Shown piece after piece: positions 1-6,438 of a stretch of 7,446 bases of DNA; the first letter of the stretch is position 1, and each line of letters starts with the position of its first letter. The notes beneath the pieces are model-generated. The model made no database searches, was not told the origin of the DNA, and saw only the letters and a list, made by a program, of their open reading frames with translations. Location: assembly GCA_013694945.1 (NCBI GenBank), contig JACDBM010000280.1:1-7446 (forward strand), written 5' to 3'. The position numbers were made by a program, and so were the translations under genes. This DNA comes from Chthoniobacterales bacterium (lineage in GTDB: Bacteria > Verrucomicrobiota > Verrucomicrobiia > Chthoniobacterales > UBA10450).

Positions 1-214
1 GCGATCATCACCAAATCGATCAGAGCGAGGACCATGAGCATGATCTGCGGCTCCGTCAGAGTCGGCGCCCCGATGATCAAATGCAGAGCTCGATCAGGAA
101 CCGATAAACGTAAACGCACTGCGCCACGATTAACCCAAAGTAGAGCGGCGCCTACAACCAGCGGCTGAAAAAGATGAAACTGCTGAGTGTTTTCTGCTGG
201 CGCAAGACGGGCAC
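1..214 (-). pseudogene. UPF0114 (YqhA-like) membrane protein, 5' part, frameshifted and cut by window edge
   Basis: Conceptual minus-strand translation gives a basic N-terminus, then SRWL, an in-frame TAG at 154-152, then APLYFGLIVAQCVYVYRF and LIELC. After one lost base near 83 it continues LIIGAPTLTEPQIMLMVLALIDLVMI and runs off the left edge. The order (SRWL-AP-LYFGL first membrane helix, short loop, TEx-I-LxVLxLIDLVL second helix) matches UPF0114, a small inner-membrane family of unknown function. The GTG at 214-212 is a guess at the start; no good ribosome site is seen. The TAG falls exactly where the family has the residue before AP, so it could be a base error or a true nonsense mutation. 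The family match is from memory of the motif pattern only. The 3' half lies outside the window. Confidence 0.6.
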
Positions 215-300
215 CTGTGCGGCCTAACGAAGCTGCGCCGCCCAAATTCGCAAACCAAAAGCTGCAGGCCGCGGGCCGCCTGTCGCCGCCCATCCTGCTC

Positions 301-403
301 GACGGCGCGATCGCAATCGTGAACCTCATCGGCAAGTCGGTGAACTGCCGTCACACGCCGGAGAATCACCGAGAGATCTTGGCTTCCCGTGTGGACTCAG
401 TGC
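301..403 (+). pseudogene. Relic fragment of the TIGR01777 oxidoreductase gene
   Basis: This segment aligns without gaps to 3349-3451 inside the intact oxidoreductase gene, with 7 mismatches in 103 bases by my count. It encodes an open stretch (DGA-IAIVNL, GKSVNCRHTPEN, REILASRVDSV) with three residue changes from the intact copy (V to I, T to I, R to H). Neither the nucleotide-binding N-terminus nor anything after SRVDSV is present. At the protein level similarity may extend weakly leftwards, but the DNA match does not. Homology ends at 403, seven bases before the stop codon of the minus-strand membrane protein gene, so this marks one edge of a rearrangement. It cannot encode a functional enzyme. 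Confidence 0.85.
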
Positions 404-409
404 CGCGTC

Positions 410-2089
410 TCACCCGTGCTCGATACCCAGCCCGTCAGAGTCGTGAGCGACGTTGCCGCTGCGAAATCGCCGCCACAGAAGCTCGCTCAGCCACCGCACT
501 GCCCAGAGTTGCGCGAACAAGGCGGCGCTGAATTGCACGACCGAGTAGCGCTCCACTTCCATCGTGTGGACGATCGAAATGCCTAGCGTGTTTCCGAAAT
601 TTGCGAGGTAGAGCAACAACACAATAAAAGCCGCCCATCTCTCCTCCAGCCCCGCACGCCAGCGCCACAAGGTCGACAACGCCAGCACGACACTCACCAG
701 TAGCACCGGCACGTAGCTCCGCGCAAAGAGCCCGTTCAACACCTTCACTCCGTCCGGTTCGTGGATTACGACACGAGTGGCGGACAGGTCCGTTGTTCGC
801 TTCGCATACGCCGCGCCCCATTCGAAGCCGGCGATCATCCCGTGAACATCGGGCGCACTGAGAACAGTCGCACTGCGGATGTAATTACGATACAACGGCA
901 CGTTTCCTTTCACCGCGAATGCCGGGCACACCGGGGCGTAGAAAATCGCCAACTGGCGCGCGATCTTCCTCCCAAAATCAAGCGGGCGATGGAAAAGCGA
1001 GCGCCAATAATAATATTTCAGAAAGCGCAGCAATGGCTTTTCGCCGCCGAGTTGAACTGCCCAGTGGGAAAAAAGCGCGTTCTTACCTTTCATGAGATAA
1101 TCGGGATGATAACCAAGCGTAGTGAATGGCTTGTAGACCGGGTCTGTGTGTTGCATTGCCGCACCGAGGTCATCACAGGCCGACTGCAGCCATTCACGCG
1201 AATAGCTCCCGATCGCCCCGGTTTGCAAATCACGTTCCATTTGCGCCCGGATGATGAATGCGTGAACCGCAAACAGCGTTCTCGGCAGGAAGGTTCTGCT
1301 GGTCGGATCGTCTCGTTGCAGCAATTTTTCCGGCAGCGCAATCACCAGGATCAGCGCCGCGCCGGCCGCGAAGAAAACAAGGCGCTTTCCTGATCGAACC
1401 CATAGCCAGAGCACCGGCAGCACGAGGAACAGCGCGAACAAAGTGAAACTCGGTTTCATGGAGGCAGTCAGGAAAGCCGCACCGAGCGCCGCGACTCCGT
1501 AGATTATTGCCTTCTCCTCCCGCGGCGAAATCGCCCGGTAGTAAATAGATTGCAGAGTCAGCCAGGTCGAAAGCGCCGCCAAAAACATGCAGATCGCATC
1601 CACGCGAATCCGCAGCTCGAGCAGAATCGGAGTATTCGAAAACAGATAAACTGCCACCCCTGTCAGGCCCAGCGCTTGGTGAAGCGGCCGAGGCATAGGC
1701 GATCGCGGCAGAAAATCCGCCAGACGATTCCAGCTCAACAGAAACAATCCTCCCGCGGCGAGACCGAGAAGATGCTGCACGACCGATATCGCTCGGAAAT
1801 CGGCGCAAGTGCGCAGGGTCGCTAGCAGCATTCCGGGATAGATAAAGTTCAACCCGTTAACGTGAACGAAGGCGTTCCCCTGCAATTTCGACAGCGCCGG
1901 CCAGAGATAGCCGGGCAAGTCGGCATCTGCCACCGAATCCAGGGGCAGCGAAAAGCGGGAGTATGCCGCCATGATAAAGAGAAAAATTACCGCGACGATG
2001 TAACCGATCCTCCATAGCGGGGTCGCTTTCTGCGATGGCGAGGCCAGCTTCACCGGGCTCGCGACAGTGTTAGTTCGGTGGTTGGTCAC
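410..2089 (-). CDS. Multi-spanning membrane protein, GT-C/GT39-like glycosyltransferase
   Basis: Uninterrupted 559-residue protein. A hydrophilic N-tail (about 1-24) leads into a first membrane helix (about 25-43), then an outside loop with closely spaced acids (D51, D55, D57), followed by many further hydrophobic segments. A soluble loop (about 265-400) rich in aromatic and basic residues precedes C-terminal helices and the stretch HTMEVERYSVVQ. An acidic pair after the first helix, multiple helices and a late E-x-E-R-Y motif are typical of lipid-phosphosugar-dependent GT-C glycosyltransferases, but this is pattern-level similarity; substrate unknown. The GTG at 2089 is the first start codon in the frame, and no clear Shine-Dalgarno precedes it. 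The gene stands alone on the minus strand, between relics of the operon to its right, and its stop lies seven bases past the oxidoreductase relic. It could instead be an uncharacterised membrane protein. Confidence 0.8.
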   Translation of the reverse strand: MTNHRTNTVASPVKLASPSQKATPLWRIGYIVAVIFLFIMAAYSRFSLPLDSVADADLPGYLWPALSKLQGNAFVHVNGLNFIYPGMLLATLRTCADFRAISVVQHLLGLAAGGLFLLSWNRLADFLPRSPMPRPLHQALGLTGVAVYLFSNTPILLELRIRVDAICMFLAALSTWLTLQSIYYRAISPREEKAIIYGVAALGAAFLTASMKPSFTLFALFLVLPVLWLWVRSGKRLVFFAAGAALILVIALPEKLLQRDDPTSRTFLPRTLFAVHAFIIRAQMERDLQTGAIGSYSREWLQSACDDLGAAMQHTDPVYKPFTTLGYHPDYLMKGKNALFSHWAVQLGGEKPLLRFLKYYYWRSLFHRPLDFGRKIARQLAIFYAPVCPAFAVKGNVPLYRNYIRSATVLSAPDVHGMIAGFEWGAAYAKRTTDLSATRVVIHEPDGVKVLNGLFARSYVPVLLVSVVLALSTLWRWRAGLEERWAAFIVLLLYLANFGNTLGISIVHTMEVERYSVVQFSAALFAQLWAVRWLSELLWRRFRSGNVAHDSDGLGIEHG

Positions 2090-2284
2090 GAGAAGTGGAG
2101 GATGGCGCGATCGTGGCTGAGACGCGCAAACCAGGCAAGAAGCAACGGCGAACAGAGACGGCGTGGGCGCTGTCCCGCCACTTCAGGGTGCAGCAACTGA
2201 TGGCTGCGGCCCGAGAGCTGGCGACGGCGCGCAAGATCGTGCGGTCGTTCGCGAGGTGCTCTCCCTTCGCTCAGGATGAGGTGC
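2090..2284. other. Intergenic region with no convincing gene
   Basis: Stretch between the membrane protein start and the tgt relic. The plus strand has an open frame from 2095 to 2307 whose product is rich in Lys, Arg and Ala, and the minus strand is open over most of the same span; neither resembles a family I know. It should hold the promoter of the minus-strand gene, but I cannot point to -35/-10 boxes with confidence. Confidence 0.4.
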
Positions 2285-2512
2285 ATGTTCGTGCTGCTAA
2301 AGAATGACGGCAAAGCGCGGCGCGGTCGCCTAACGACTGCGCACGGCGTGATCGAAACGCCCGCTTTCGTGCCAGTGGGTACGCAAGGGTCGGTTAAAGC
2401 GGTCAGCCCACAGGAGCTGCGAGAGCGGGAGGCTCAGGTCATTCTCGGGAACACATGTCCTTCTGCTTGTTAAGCCGGGGCTGGCGGTGATTCGGCACTT
2501 CAGATTTGCATC
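2285..2512 (+). pseudogene. Relic of the 5' end of tgt
   Basis: The first 57 codons read MFVLLKNDGK, then RGRLTTAHGVIETPAF, then VGTQGSVKAVSPQELR and so on, differing from the tgt at 6439 at about five residues. At DNA level I count about 21 mismatches in 171 bases, mostly silent third positions. After the LGNT codons one extra base shifts the frame, so reading ends at a TAA near 2472; recognisable similarity fades near 2512. Both catalytic aspartates and the zinc site are absent. The silent-biased divergence means this copy evolved under selection, as a paralogue or in another strain, before it was truncated. The start here is ATG, where the other copy uses GTG. Confidence 0.88.
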
Positions 2513-2576
2513 AATTTACGGCGACCTGAGAACTGAACCGGGGCCCCTCTCATTAGCGGGAATCGAAGAAATGCTG

Positions 2577-2606
2577 TTGGACAGCGTTCGTTTATTTCTG
2601 TATAAA
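2577..2606 (+). promoter_or_regulatory. Putative sigma-70 promoter of the gbsR-like operon
   Basis: TTGGAC at 2577-2582 and TATAAA at 2601-2606 are separated by 18 bp, close to the consensus layout. A start site 6-7 bases past the -10 box would fall at 2612-2613, on the ATG itself, which implies a leaderless or nearly leaderless mRNA. No Shine-Dalgarno lies in front of that ATG, which agrees. Predicted by eye. Confidence 0.55.
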
Positions 2607-2613
2607 CAGAAAT
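2594..2613. promoter_or_regulatory. Perfect 20-bp dyad: likely GbsR-family operator
   Basis: ATTTCTGT (2594-2601) and its exact reverse complement ACAGAAAT (2606-2613) flank a 4-bp ATAA spacer. The dyad covers the -10 box and the first bases of the regulator's coding sequence, so a bound dimer would block RNA polymerase. GbsR/MarR proteins bind palindromes as dimers and often repress their own gene; autoregulation here is inferred from position. Confidence 0.65.
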
Positions 2614-3172
2614 GGCTGAACGTCGGCTCACACTGCTCGATCCTGTGAGTCAGAAATTCATCCTCCATTGGGGGGAAATGGGATTCCGCTGGGGCATCAA
2701 TCGAACGGTGGCCCAAATCCATGCGCTGCTTCTTGTCTCGGCTCATCCCCTCCGTGCCGACCAAATCTCGGAGACATTGGGAATTGCTCGCTCGAATGCC
2801 AGCAACAGTCTATGGGAGCTGCAGAATTGGGGGATCGTTCGCTTGGTCCATCTGCCCGGCGATCGGCGTGATCATTTCGAAACGCTCAAGGACGCTTTCG
2901 AAATGTTTCGCATCATCGCTCGAGAACGGAAGAAGCGGGAAGTCGACCCGACTGTACAGATGCTGCGCGAGTGCATCGCGGAAGCAGGCAAGCAGAAGCC
3001 TGGCGATCGCTATGTTCGGGCCCGGCTTCTGGAGCTTCTTCAGTTCTTTGAGATCGGCACGACGACGTTCGCGCAGCTGGAAAACCTTTCGACGGCGGCG
3101 CTGATCAAGACGGCAAAATCCACCGCCAAAGTCCTGCGCCTTCTCGGCATCACGAAAAAGGAGCGCGCATGA
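2612..3172 (+). CDS. GbsR/MarR family winged-helix transcriptional regulator
   Basis: 186-residue protein of family-typical length. The N-terminal helical part contains FILHWGEMGFRWGINRTVAQIHALL (about 16-40), a hallmark of this family. The DNA-binding helix-turn-helix spans about 47-70 (ADQISETLGIARSNASNSL, then WELQNWGIV), and a wing follows (RLVHLPGDRRDHFE, about 77-90). The C-terminal helices (about 90-186) should form the dimer interface. GbsR relatives in Bacillus repress glycine-betaine and choline genes, but the ligand of this branch is unknown. The ATG sits inside the dyad operator and has no Shine-Dalgarno, which fits a leaderless transcript. Its TGA overlaps the start of the oxidoreductase gene (ATGATG), so it heads the operon and probably controls it and itself. 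Confidence 0.88.
   Translation: MAERRLTLLDPVSQKFILHWGEMGFRWGINRTVAQIHALLLVSAHPLRADQISETLGIARSNASNSLWELQNWGIVRLVHLPGDRRDHFETLKDAFEMFRIIARERKKREVDPTVQMLRECIAEAGKQKPGDRYVRARLLELLQFFEIGTTTFAQLENLSTAALIKTAKSTAKVLRLLGITKKERA
3158..3163 (+). promoter_or_regulatory. Ribosome binding site of the TIGR01777 gene
   Basis: AAGGAG lies 5 nt before the ATG at 3169 and 8 nt before a second ATG at 3172. Spacing slightly favours 3172 (product beginning MGRVVVAGG); the two differ by one residue. It lies inside the end of the regulator gene. Confidence 0.6.
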
Positions 3173-4101
3173 TGGGACGCGTCGTGGTCGCAGGCGGCAG
3201 CGGCTTTATCGGTCAAGCGCTCGCCCGCATGCTGGTCAGCCGTGGTTATGACGTCGCGGTATTGACCCGGCGCCTTCCGGCAGTCGAAGGTGTCATAGAA
3301 TTCGCTCAGTGGAACGGCCGAACCGTTGGCGATTGGGCACATGTTCTCGACGGCGCGGTCGCAATCGTGAACCTCACCGGCAAATCGGTGAACTGCCGTC
3401 ACACGCCGGAGAATCGCCGCGAGATCCTGGCTTCCCGGGTGGACTCAGTGCGTGTCCTGGGTGAGGCGATCGCGCACTGCACACGGCCGCCGAACGCATT
3501 CATCCAGGCGAGCGGAATCGGATTCTACGGAGACTCGGGCGATCGCATTCTCGACGAAAAGGCGCCCGCGGGTGGCGGGTTCATGGCCAAGGTATGCCAG
3601 GAGTGGGAGGGCGCATTCGAGCGGCTTGAGCTTCCCGCCACGAGCAAAGTGATCCTGCGCATTGGTATGGTTCTCGGGCGCAGTGGCGGTGCGCTGGCAG
3701 TATTGGCGCGGCTCACTCGATTGCGCCTTGGCGGTGCCGCCGGCGACGGACGTCAGTTCATGAGCTGGATTCACAGGAACGATCTCAACCGAATGTTCGC
3801 CTTCGCCATGGAGCGACATGATCTCACCGGACCGTTTAACGCGGTCGCGCCCGAGCCGATAACCAACGCCGAATTCATGCGCCAGCTTCGTCGCGTCCTT
3901 CACCGGCCGTGGAGTCCGCCTACACCCGCGCCGCTCGTTCGCTTGGGCGCGTGGCTCATGGGCACAGAAGGCGACCTCGCCCTGCAAAGCTACCGCTGCA
4001 TATCCAGCCGCTTCGTTGAAGCTGGCTTTACCTTTGATTATCCGCAGCTCACCGACGCATTGCGCAATCTCTATGGAATGGAAAGCAGAGCCGCTGCTTG
4101 A
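3169..4101 (+). CDS. TIGR01777 family oxidoreductase (atypical SDR, YfcH-like)
   Basis: 310 residues, full family length (about 300). The N-terminal Rossmann fold shows GGSGFIG at 9-15, the NAD(P)-binding glycine motif. The family block ASGIGFYGDSGD lies at about 114-125, followed by KVCQEWE (about 141-147); GDGRQFMSWIHRND (about 192-205) and a C-terminal DUF1731 domain (about 249-302, SPPTPAP...GDLALQSYRC...GFTF) complete the architecture. It is probably a cytosolic NAD(P)-dependent epimerase/reductase; substrate unknown. These proteins lack the classical SDR Tyr-x-x-x-Lys, and none is obvious here. The start overlaps the regulator stop, and its own 3' end overlaps the next gene by 29 bp. 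A 103-bp piece of a diverged copy lies at 301-403. Confidence 0.92.
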   Translation: MMGRVVVAGGSGFIGQALARMLVSRGYDVAVLTRRLPAVEGVIEFAQWNGRTVGDWAHVLDGAVAIVNLTGKSVNCRHTPENRREILASRVDSVRVLGEAIAHCTRPPNAFIQASGIGFYGDSGDRILDEKAPAGGGFMAKVCQEWEGAFERLELPATSKVILRIGMVLGRSGGALAVLARLTRLRLGGAAGDGRQFMSWIHRNDLNRMFAFAMERHDLTGPFNAVAPEPITNAEFMRQLRRVLHRPWSPPTPAPLVRLGAWLMGTEGDLALQSYRCISSRFVEAGFTFDYPQLTDALRNLYGMESRAAA

Positions 4102-4498
4102 GATCGGATTGCGCATCGCTGCGGTCGCGCAACTCGGCATCGCGGTGATCAACCTGTCGCTCGAGCGGCTGATGAACTGGCGCGCTGATCTAGAGCGAGC
4201 ACCGCTGTTAATCAGCGAAGTCTTGTCCATGTCGTCTTCATCAGCGTGACGGTTGCCGCGTTCGCGCTTCTCACCTGGCGTTTTGCGCGCCACATGGCGT
4301 CCGGCAGCGATGCAACCGCGGTGTGGCTGGCAGCGACGATCGGTTCGTTCTGGGCAATCCGCTCGTGTTGCAGTGGACGCATTACAGCCACAGCACTGGC
4401 GCGGTCAGCGCCTCCAGACTGCGCTGCATTGGCTGCTCTTTCTCGGATACGGCGCGCTCGGCTGCCTGTATTTAACAGCTGCGTTTCTGAAGCGATGA
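4073..4498 (+). CDS. Small four-helix membrane protein, frameshifted
   Basis: Read across three apparent one-base losses (near 4221, 4361 and 4394), this encodes about 142 residues: MEWKAEPLLEIGLRIAAVAQ at the N-terminus, then LGIAVINLSLERLMNW, HVVFISVTVAAFALLTWRF, WLAATIGSFWAIR, LVLQWTHYSHS, and HWRG followed by TALHWLLFLGYGALGCLYLTAAFLKR. It has four hydrophobic segments, with histidines and tryptophans near membrane faces. I know no characterised family; similar unnamed proteins sit beside TIGR01777 genes as far as I recall. The ATG at 4073 lies within the end of the oxidoreductase gene, and the TGA overlaps the next ATG (ATGA at 4495). As written, the frame stops near 4249. Each shift has the same sign and would be repaired by doubling a neighbouring base (for example cgctcg to cgcctcg), which favours sequencing error over decay. 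Confidence 0.7.
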
Positions 4499-4913
4499 GC
4501 CTGACGCCCGCCGATTCCACCAGCAAGATGCGGCGCATCCGCATCGTCTCTCGCCTCGCGCTTGCTCTCGTCTGGCTTTATGAGGGCATTATCCCGAAGC
4601 TCCTCCTCCCCCGAACAGAGCAGACGCAACTCATCCGGCAATCTGGCCTGAACTTCGGCGCGCCTGAACTGACGTTGCAGATCATGGGTGTAGCGCAGGC
4701 CTCGTCGGCCTTTGGTTGCTGAGCGGAATGGCGGAACGCCTTGCCGCTGTGTTCGCCACCGCGTGGATGTGCGTCCTGATCGTCCTGGTAGCACAAGGCA
4801 ACCCGGCGCTGCTGACGGATCCGTTCGGCGCGCTCATAAAAGACGTGTGCCTCATCGCGTGCGCGTACACCGTCTGGGTCTTGTCGCCGGAGAAATCGCG
4901 CCACCGAGAATGA
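4495..4913 (+). CDS. DoxX-like family membrane protein, one frameshift
   Basis: The first frame (4495-4722) gives RLALALVWLYEGIIPKLLLPR, then QLIRQSGL and LQIMGVAQA. The second frame gives LVGLWLLSGMAERLAAVFAT, then WMCVLIVLVAQGNPALLTDP and ACAYTVWVL. Joining them needs one base near 4701 (gcctcg to gccctcg) and yields about 139 residues with four membrane helices. LVWLYEGIIPKLL, a Ser-Gly pair after the first loop, and a final amphipathic segment match the DoxX-like family, inner-membrane proteins of poorly known, possibly redox-linked role. Start and stop both overlap neighbours by ATGA, indicating translational coupling. If the frameshift is real the product would lose three of four helices. 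Confidence 0.75.
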
Positions 4914-5680
4914 ACTCAACTGTTCTGCATCGGCTAAAACGCCATCCGCTTCCCGTCGTAGCAAACTTCCGCCACTCCCTTGTTCTTTGCTACGCGCTGC
5001 CGCGGGACATTCTCACGCCGCTCTTGCCTCCCGGGTTGGTGCTCGATTCCTTCCGTGATTTCGGGTTCCTGGCGATCGCAATGGTACAGACTGAAGGCCT
5101 GCGCCCCGCCTTTCTGCCACAAGCCTTTGGTCAGGACTTCTTCCTGTCGGGCTACCGCATCTTCGCTCGATTTGAAACTAAGGGCGGCCGCACGCTTCGC
5201 GGGCCAAGAATCTTGCGAAGCGACACCGATTCCCAACGGATGGTTCGGTTCGGCAACCTGTTGACGCATTATCAATACCGGTTAGCCGAAGTCGTCTTCT
5301 CGATCGAAAGCAAGCGGCTCAAGATCGCCATCACCACTCCACGACAAGAGGCCGATCTCCACGTGATCGCCGATCTGCACGAAACAACGTATCTGCCGCC
5401 CGGCTCGCCGTTCTCGGATTGGCACCAGGCGCGTCTTTTCGCCGGACCGCTGCCATTCACGTTCGACTACGAAGCGGAGACGAACTCGATTGTGGTGATT
5501 GAAGGCGTGCGCCAGAAATGGCGCCCGCGGCCGGTCAATGTGCAGGTCCTGCGAAGTTCGTTCTTTGACTCAGCGCCGTTCCGGCGAACGCGACCCGTGC
5601 TGGCGAGCGCCTTCCACGTCGCCGACATTCCTTACCGCTGGAAGCGCGGCGTTGTGGAACCGCTCCGACAATCACCGTGA
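4910..5680 (+). CDS. DUF2071 (YqjF-like) family protein
   Basis: Intact, 256 residues, within the family's usual length. Family-type features in order: HSLVLCYALPRDILTPLLPPGL (about 22-43), FRDFGFLAIAMVQTEGLRP (about 48-66), FFLSGYRIFARF (about 77-88), GPRILRSDTDSQRMVRFGNLL (about 98-118), and LPFTFDYE...IVVIEGVRQKWRPRPV (about 181-208). It has no signal peptide or convincing membrane helix and is probably soluble; function unknown. I take the ATG at 4910 because it overlaps the DoxX-like stop (ATGA) and begins the conserved part; the same frame is open further upstream, but that stretch is the DoxX-like gene read in the wrong frame. Its TGA overlaps the next ATG (TGATG). It is one of the undamaged operon genes. 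Confidence 0.85.
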   Translation: MNSTVLHRLKRHPLPVVANFRHSLVLCYALPRDILTPLLPPGLVLDSFRDFGFLAIAMVQTEGLRPAFLPQAFGQDFFLSGYRIFARFETKGGRTLRGPRILRSDTDSQRMVRFGNLLTHYQYRLAEVVFSIESKRLKIAITTPRQEADLHVIADLHETTYLPPGSPFSDWHQARLFAGPLPFTFDYEAETNSIVVIEGVRQKWRPRPVNVQVLRSSFFDSAPFRRTRPVLASAFHVADIPYRWKRGVVEPLRQSP

Positions 5681-6436
5681 TGCCGCCGCTCCGCGGCCGT
5701 TTTCAAGGAGCCGCCAAATTCTGCGCTTTAACTGGCCATGTATGCGGCCGCCGCGGTCGGGCTCACGGCCGGCATGGTCGTCGTCGCCGTGATTCCGCTG
5801 CCGAGCGGCGTCCGAATGGCAGCATTTGTCGCGATCGCACTCGCTACCTTTTGGCTTCTGGTTTCTCTCGGCGTAGCGCACTACGTGTACGACCTGGCGG
5901 GAATTTATCGCGGCGACTGGTTGTCGGCGGCCCTTCCGCAGGCACCTCGTCGCTACGCAAACCTGCACGCGGGCCTCGACGAATTCAGCGCCATTCTGAC
6001 AGAGCGGTTTCCTGCCAGTGAATACCGCATTCTCGACTTCTTCGATGCGCGCCGAATGACAGAGCCCTCAATCGCGCGCGCGCGAAAGCTTGCCTCTGGC
6101 CAGCCGTCCGCCGAGCCAGTCGACTCCCGATCTCTACCGATGGTTGACGAGGAACTTGAGGCTGCGTTTCTGATCTCCGCTGCGCATGAGCTCCGTGAGC
6201 CGGAGTCACGCATCCAGCTCTTGCGCGAATTGCGCCGCAGCTTGCAAGCTGATGGACGGATCATTGTCGTTGAGCACCTTCGCGATCTACCTAATTTCCT
6301 TGCCTTCGGCCCCGGCTTTTTCCATTTCTATTCGCGAGCGCACTGGTTCCGTAATTTCCGCGCAGCAGGGCTGACCGTCGCGAAGGAATTCTCGCTTACG
6401 CTATTTGTGCGCGTCTTCATCCTAGAGAAGACGTAG
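5680..6436 (+). CDS. Membrane-anchored methyltransferase-like protein, two frameshifts near 5' end
   Basis: The long open stretch begins with the ATG at 5738, but coding can be followed upstream to the ATG at 5680: MPPLRGRFQG, then RQILRFNWP, then MYAAAAVGLTAG, with one base lost near 5710 and one near 5737. The joined product is about 252 residues. Two hydrophobic helices (about 20-65) are followed by HYVYDLAGIYRGDWL and then a soluble domain. That domain has the order of a class I SAM methyltransferase: a first strand (YRILDFFDARR), a middle strand (EAAFLISAAHEL), a helix (LLRELRRSLQADG) and IIVVEHLRD, then FLAFGPGFFHFYSRAHW. The usual glycine-rich SAM loop is replaced by DFFDARRMTEPS, so catalysis is uncertain. 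If the 5' shifts are real, translation could restart at 5738. The TAG ends 2 nt before tgt. Confidence 0.72.
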
Positions 6437-6438
6437 GC

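Noticed and set aside
130..369. Minus-strand 79-codon open frame
   Set aside because: It spans the UPF0114 gene in a different frame and then the antisense of the oxidoreductase relic; the UPF0114 motifs lie in the other frames.
2095..2307. Small plus-strand gene encoding a 70-residue basic protein
   Set aside because: No recognised family, it runs into the tgt relic in a different frame, and the opposite strand is equally open; I list the region only as intergenic.
2540..2549. GGGGCCCC palindrome upstream of the promoter
   Set aside because: A short GC-only palindrome in GC-rich DNA, without position or repetition to give it meaning.
3445..4293. Long minus-strand open frame (282 codons) opposite the oxidoreductase gene
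   Set aside because: It is antisense to a clear, conserved TIGR01777 gene and its product is low-complexity in character with no family features; it is a by-product of GC-rich codon use.
4246..4722. Single plus-strand gene of 158 codons
   Set aside because: The frame mixes the middle of the four-helix protein, an out-of-frame stretch and the start of the DoxX-like gene; the ATGA overlap at 4495 and the membrane motifs show two genes.
4712..4909. Upstream extension of the DUF2071 protein
   Set aside because: These codons are the DoxX-like gene read in another frame; family similarity begins at the ATG at 4910.
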